The position numbers were made by a program, and so were the translations under genes. DNA of 64,000 bases from Carbonactinospora thermoautotrophica. GTDB lineage: Bacteria > Actinomycetota > Actinomycetes > Streptomycetales > Carbonactinosporaceae. How positions within the stretch are numbered: position 1 is the first letter of the stretch; the number at the start of each line of letters is the position of its first letter. The notes below the pieces were generated by a model. That model was not told the origin of the DNA. It made no database searches and worked only from the letters and a program-made list of their open reading frames with translations. The stretch covers positions 496,001-560,000 of the forward strand of contig NZ_JYIJ01000019.1 of the NCBI RefSeq assembly GCF_001543895.1, given 5' to 3'. Positions 62,743-64,000 of the stretch are shown piece after piece.

Positions 62743-64000
62743 CTAGAGGTCGTTGCCGGCGTAGGAGAGGTTGAAGCTTTTATTGGCCAGGGGGAAGTCG
62801 GGGACGATGGTGTCGGCGAGGGCGACCGGGAGAGCCGGCCAGTTGAAGAAGGACGGGTCGACGATCTTGACCCGGGTGAGGGTGTGGTCGGGGCTGAGTT
62901 CGACGCGGTGGGTGATGGCGCCGCGCCAGCCTTCGACGACGCCGACGCCGGAGGCGGCGGGAGCACGGCCGGGCATGGGTGCGACGTGACGGCCGGGGGT
63001 GGCGCCGGGGATGAGGTGGGTGAGGATCGCCAGGGAAGCGTCGATCTCGTCGGCGCGGATGAGGAAGCGGGCGAGCACGTCGCCGCTGGTACGGGTGGGC
63101 ACGCTGAGGACGCTGCCCAGGTCGAGGAAGGGGTGGGCGTGGCGGGCATCGTAGTCCAGGCCGCTGGCGCGGGCGACGTAGCCGAGGGTGCCGATGTCGC
63201 GGGCCTGGGCGAGGGTGAGGACGGCGGTACCGGTGAACCGGTCACGGACCACGGTGTGGCCCAGGGCAAGGTCGATGATCTGGCGGATGTCGGCACCGAT
63301 GGCCCGCAACTGGTCGGGGTGGGGCAGCTCGTGGACGGCGGCGCCGCCCAGTTGGACGCCGCCGCGTAGCAGCCGGTGTCCGGTGACGTCGGCGTTCAGG
63401 CGCAGCAGGGTTTCGCGGATGCGCAGCGCGTGGGCGTGCAGGACGGAGTGGCCGACGTCGTTGCACAGGGCGCCGATGTCGCCGACGTGGTTGTACAGGC
63501 GCTCCAGTTCGAGCAGGATCGCGCGCAGCCGGCGGGCTTGGGTGGGCACCGGCCAGCCCAGGGCGTCTTCGACGGCCAGGCAGTAGGCCAGGGCGTGGCC
63601 GACGGCGGTGTCGCCGCTGACCCGTTCGGCCAGCGGCAGGCGCGCGGCCGGCTGGTGGTGTTCGAAGAGTTTCTCGATGCCTTTGTGGACGAACCACAGT
63701 CGGGCTTTGAGCTTGAGAATGGTTTCGCCCACCACGGAGAAGCGGAAGTGGCCGGGTTCGATGAGGCCGGCGTGGACGGGGCCGACGGGGATCTCGTACA
63801 CGCCGGGACCCTCGACGGTGAGGAACGGGTAGGGGGCCTCGGGGTCGCCGAAGGGGGGCGGGGGGCCGGCGTCGGCGCGCATCGGGTACCAGCCGCGGGG
63901 CCAATGCTGGTGTCGGACCAGGCGGCGGGGCAGCGGGTGGTGCAGCGGCACGACCCCGTACAGGTCGTGCATTTCGCGTTCGAACCGGCTGGCGGGGAAG
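62743..64000 (-). CDS. NuoCD/HyfG-like large subunit, start outside window
   Basis: At least 419 residues, continuing leftward from the window's right edge. The visible N-terminus (FPASRFEREMHDLYGVVP, RHQHWPRGWYPM) is the end of a NuoC-like domain fused to a NuoD/[NiFe]-hydrogenase-4 large-subunit domain (VGPVHAGLIEPGHFRFSVVGE, GIEKLFEHH, LERLYNHVGDIGALCNDVG). The paired Cys of hydrogenases are absent: ERVSGDTAVGHA replaces the first CxxC and DPSFFNWPALPVAL the last. It is therefore probably a quinone or ion-pump complex subunit, not an active hydrogenase. Other subunits should lie beyond 64000. Confidence 0.85.
   Translation of the reverse strand, partial: FPASRFEREMHDLYGVVPLHHPLPRRLVRHQHWPRGWYPMRADAGPPPPFGDPEAPYPFLTVEGPGVYEIPVGPVHAGLIEPGHFRFSVVGETILKLKARLWFVHKGIEKLFEHHQPAARLPLAERVSGDTAVGHALAYCLAVEDALGWPVPTQARRLRAILLELERLYNHVGDIGALCNDVGHSVLHAHALRIRETLLRLNADVTGHRLLRGGVQLGGAAVHELPHPDQLRAIGADIRQIIDLALGHTVVRDRFTGTAVLTLAQARDIGTLGYVARASGLDYDARHAHPFLDLGSVLSVPTRTSGDVLARFLIRADEIDASLAILTHLIPGATPGRHVAPMPGRAPAASGVGVVEGWRGAITHRVELSPDHTLTRVKIVDPSFFNWPALPVALADTIVPDFPLANKSFNLSYAGNDL

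Noticed and set aside
1-64000. CRISPR array
   Set aside because: No series of regularly spaced short repeats was seen; the tandem repeats found have only two units.

Overview
The window is about 70% G+C, uses GTG and TTG starts freely, and its genes abut or overlap by 1-4 bases. Several families are typical of filamentous actinomycetes: Scr1-type HTH with DUF397, RsbW-like ATPases, streptogrisin-type protease, GlnR-like box. I read it as the chromosome of a Streptosporangiales-like actinomycete; genus not determinable by eye.

Layout. 1-2.8 kb: end of an MmpS-like lipoprotein gene, then a small regulatory locus (anti-sigma ATPase, 28-codon ORF, 88-aa protein, divergent Scr1 HTH/DUF397 pair). 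2.9-6.9 kb: family-2 glycosyltransferase preceded by a tiny LPxTG-like membrane-protein gene that an IS21-family element has split, with a 7-bp target duplication. 7.1-15.4 kb: type I restriction-modification operon (hsdM, hsdS, hsdR) led by an unusual HTH/degenerate-methylase gene; the start of that leader gene and its promoter recur as a shortened copy at 379-592. 15.6-18.0 kb: IS5-like remnant, secreted serine protease, divergent small protein.

18.5-46.8 kb: a 2,134-bp direct repeat (18504-20637 and 44653-46786; sugar transporter plus start of the ammonium-transporter gene) brackets a 24-kb accessory segment, as expected if circular DNA integrated by one homologous crossover. The segment holds a phosphotransferase gene, a TPR regulator, an ATPase/resolvase-fold pair, an eight-gene cluster of nucleotide- and sugar-handling enzymes (25.4-32.7 kb) and, on the opposite strand, a four-gene operon (DUF499 ATPase, small protein, DUF1156 methyltransferase, PLD-helicase) that looks like a DNA-modification/anti-phage system, with a candidate nuclease gene beside it.

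46.3-64 kb: nitrogen genes. A GlnR-like box precedes an ammonium transporter with an unusual C-terminal domain, a flotillin-like protein and a glutamine synthetase. After STAS, SHOCT and copper genes (ycnI, copCD) comes an NCS1 nucleobase/allantoin-type permease divergent from a complete urease operon ureABCFGD. The window ends inside a NuoCD/HyfG-like subunit lacking the hydrogenase cysteines. Together the right-hand genes import ammonium and nucleobase-type nitrogen, hydrolyse urea and fix ammonia into glutamine.
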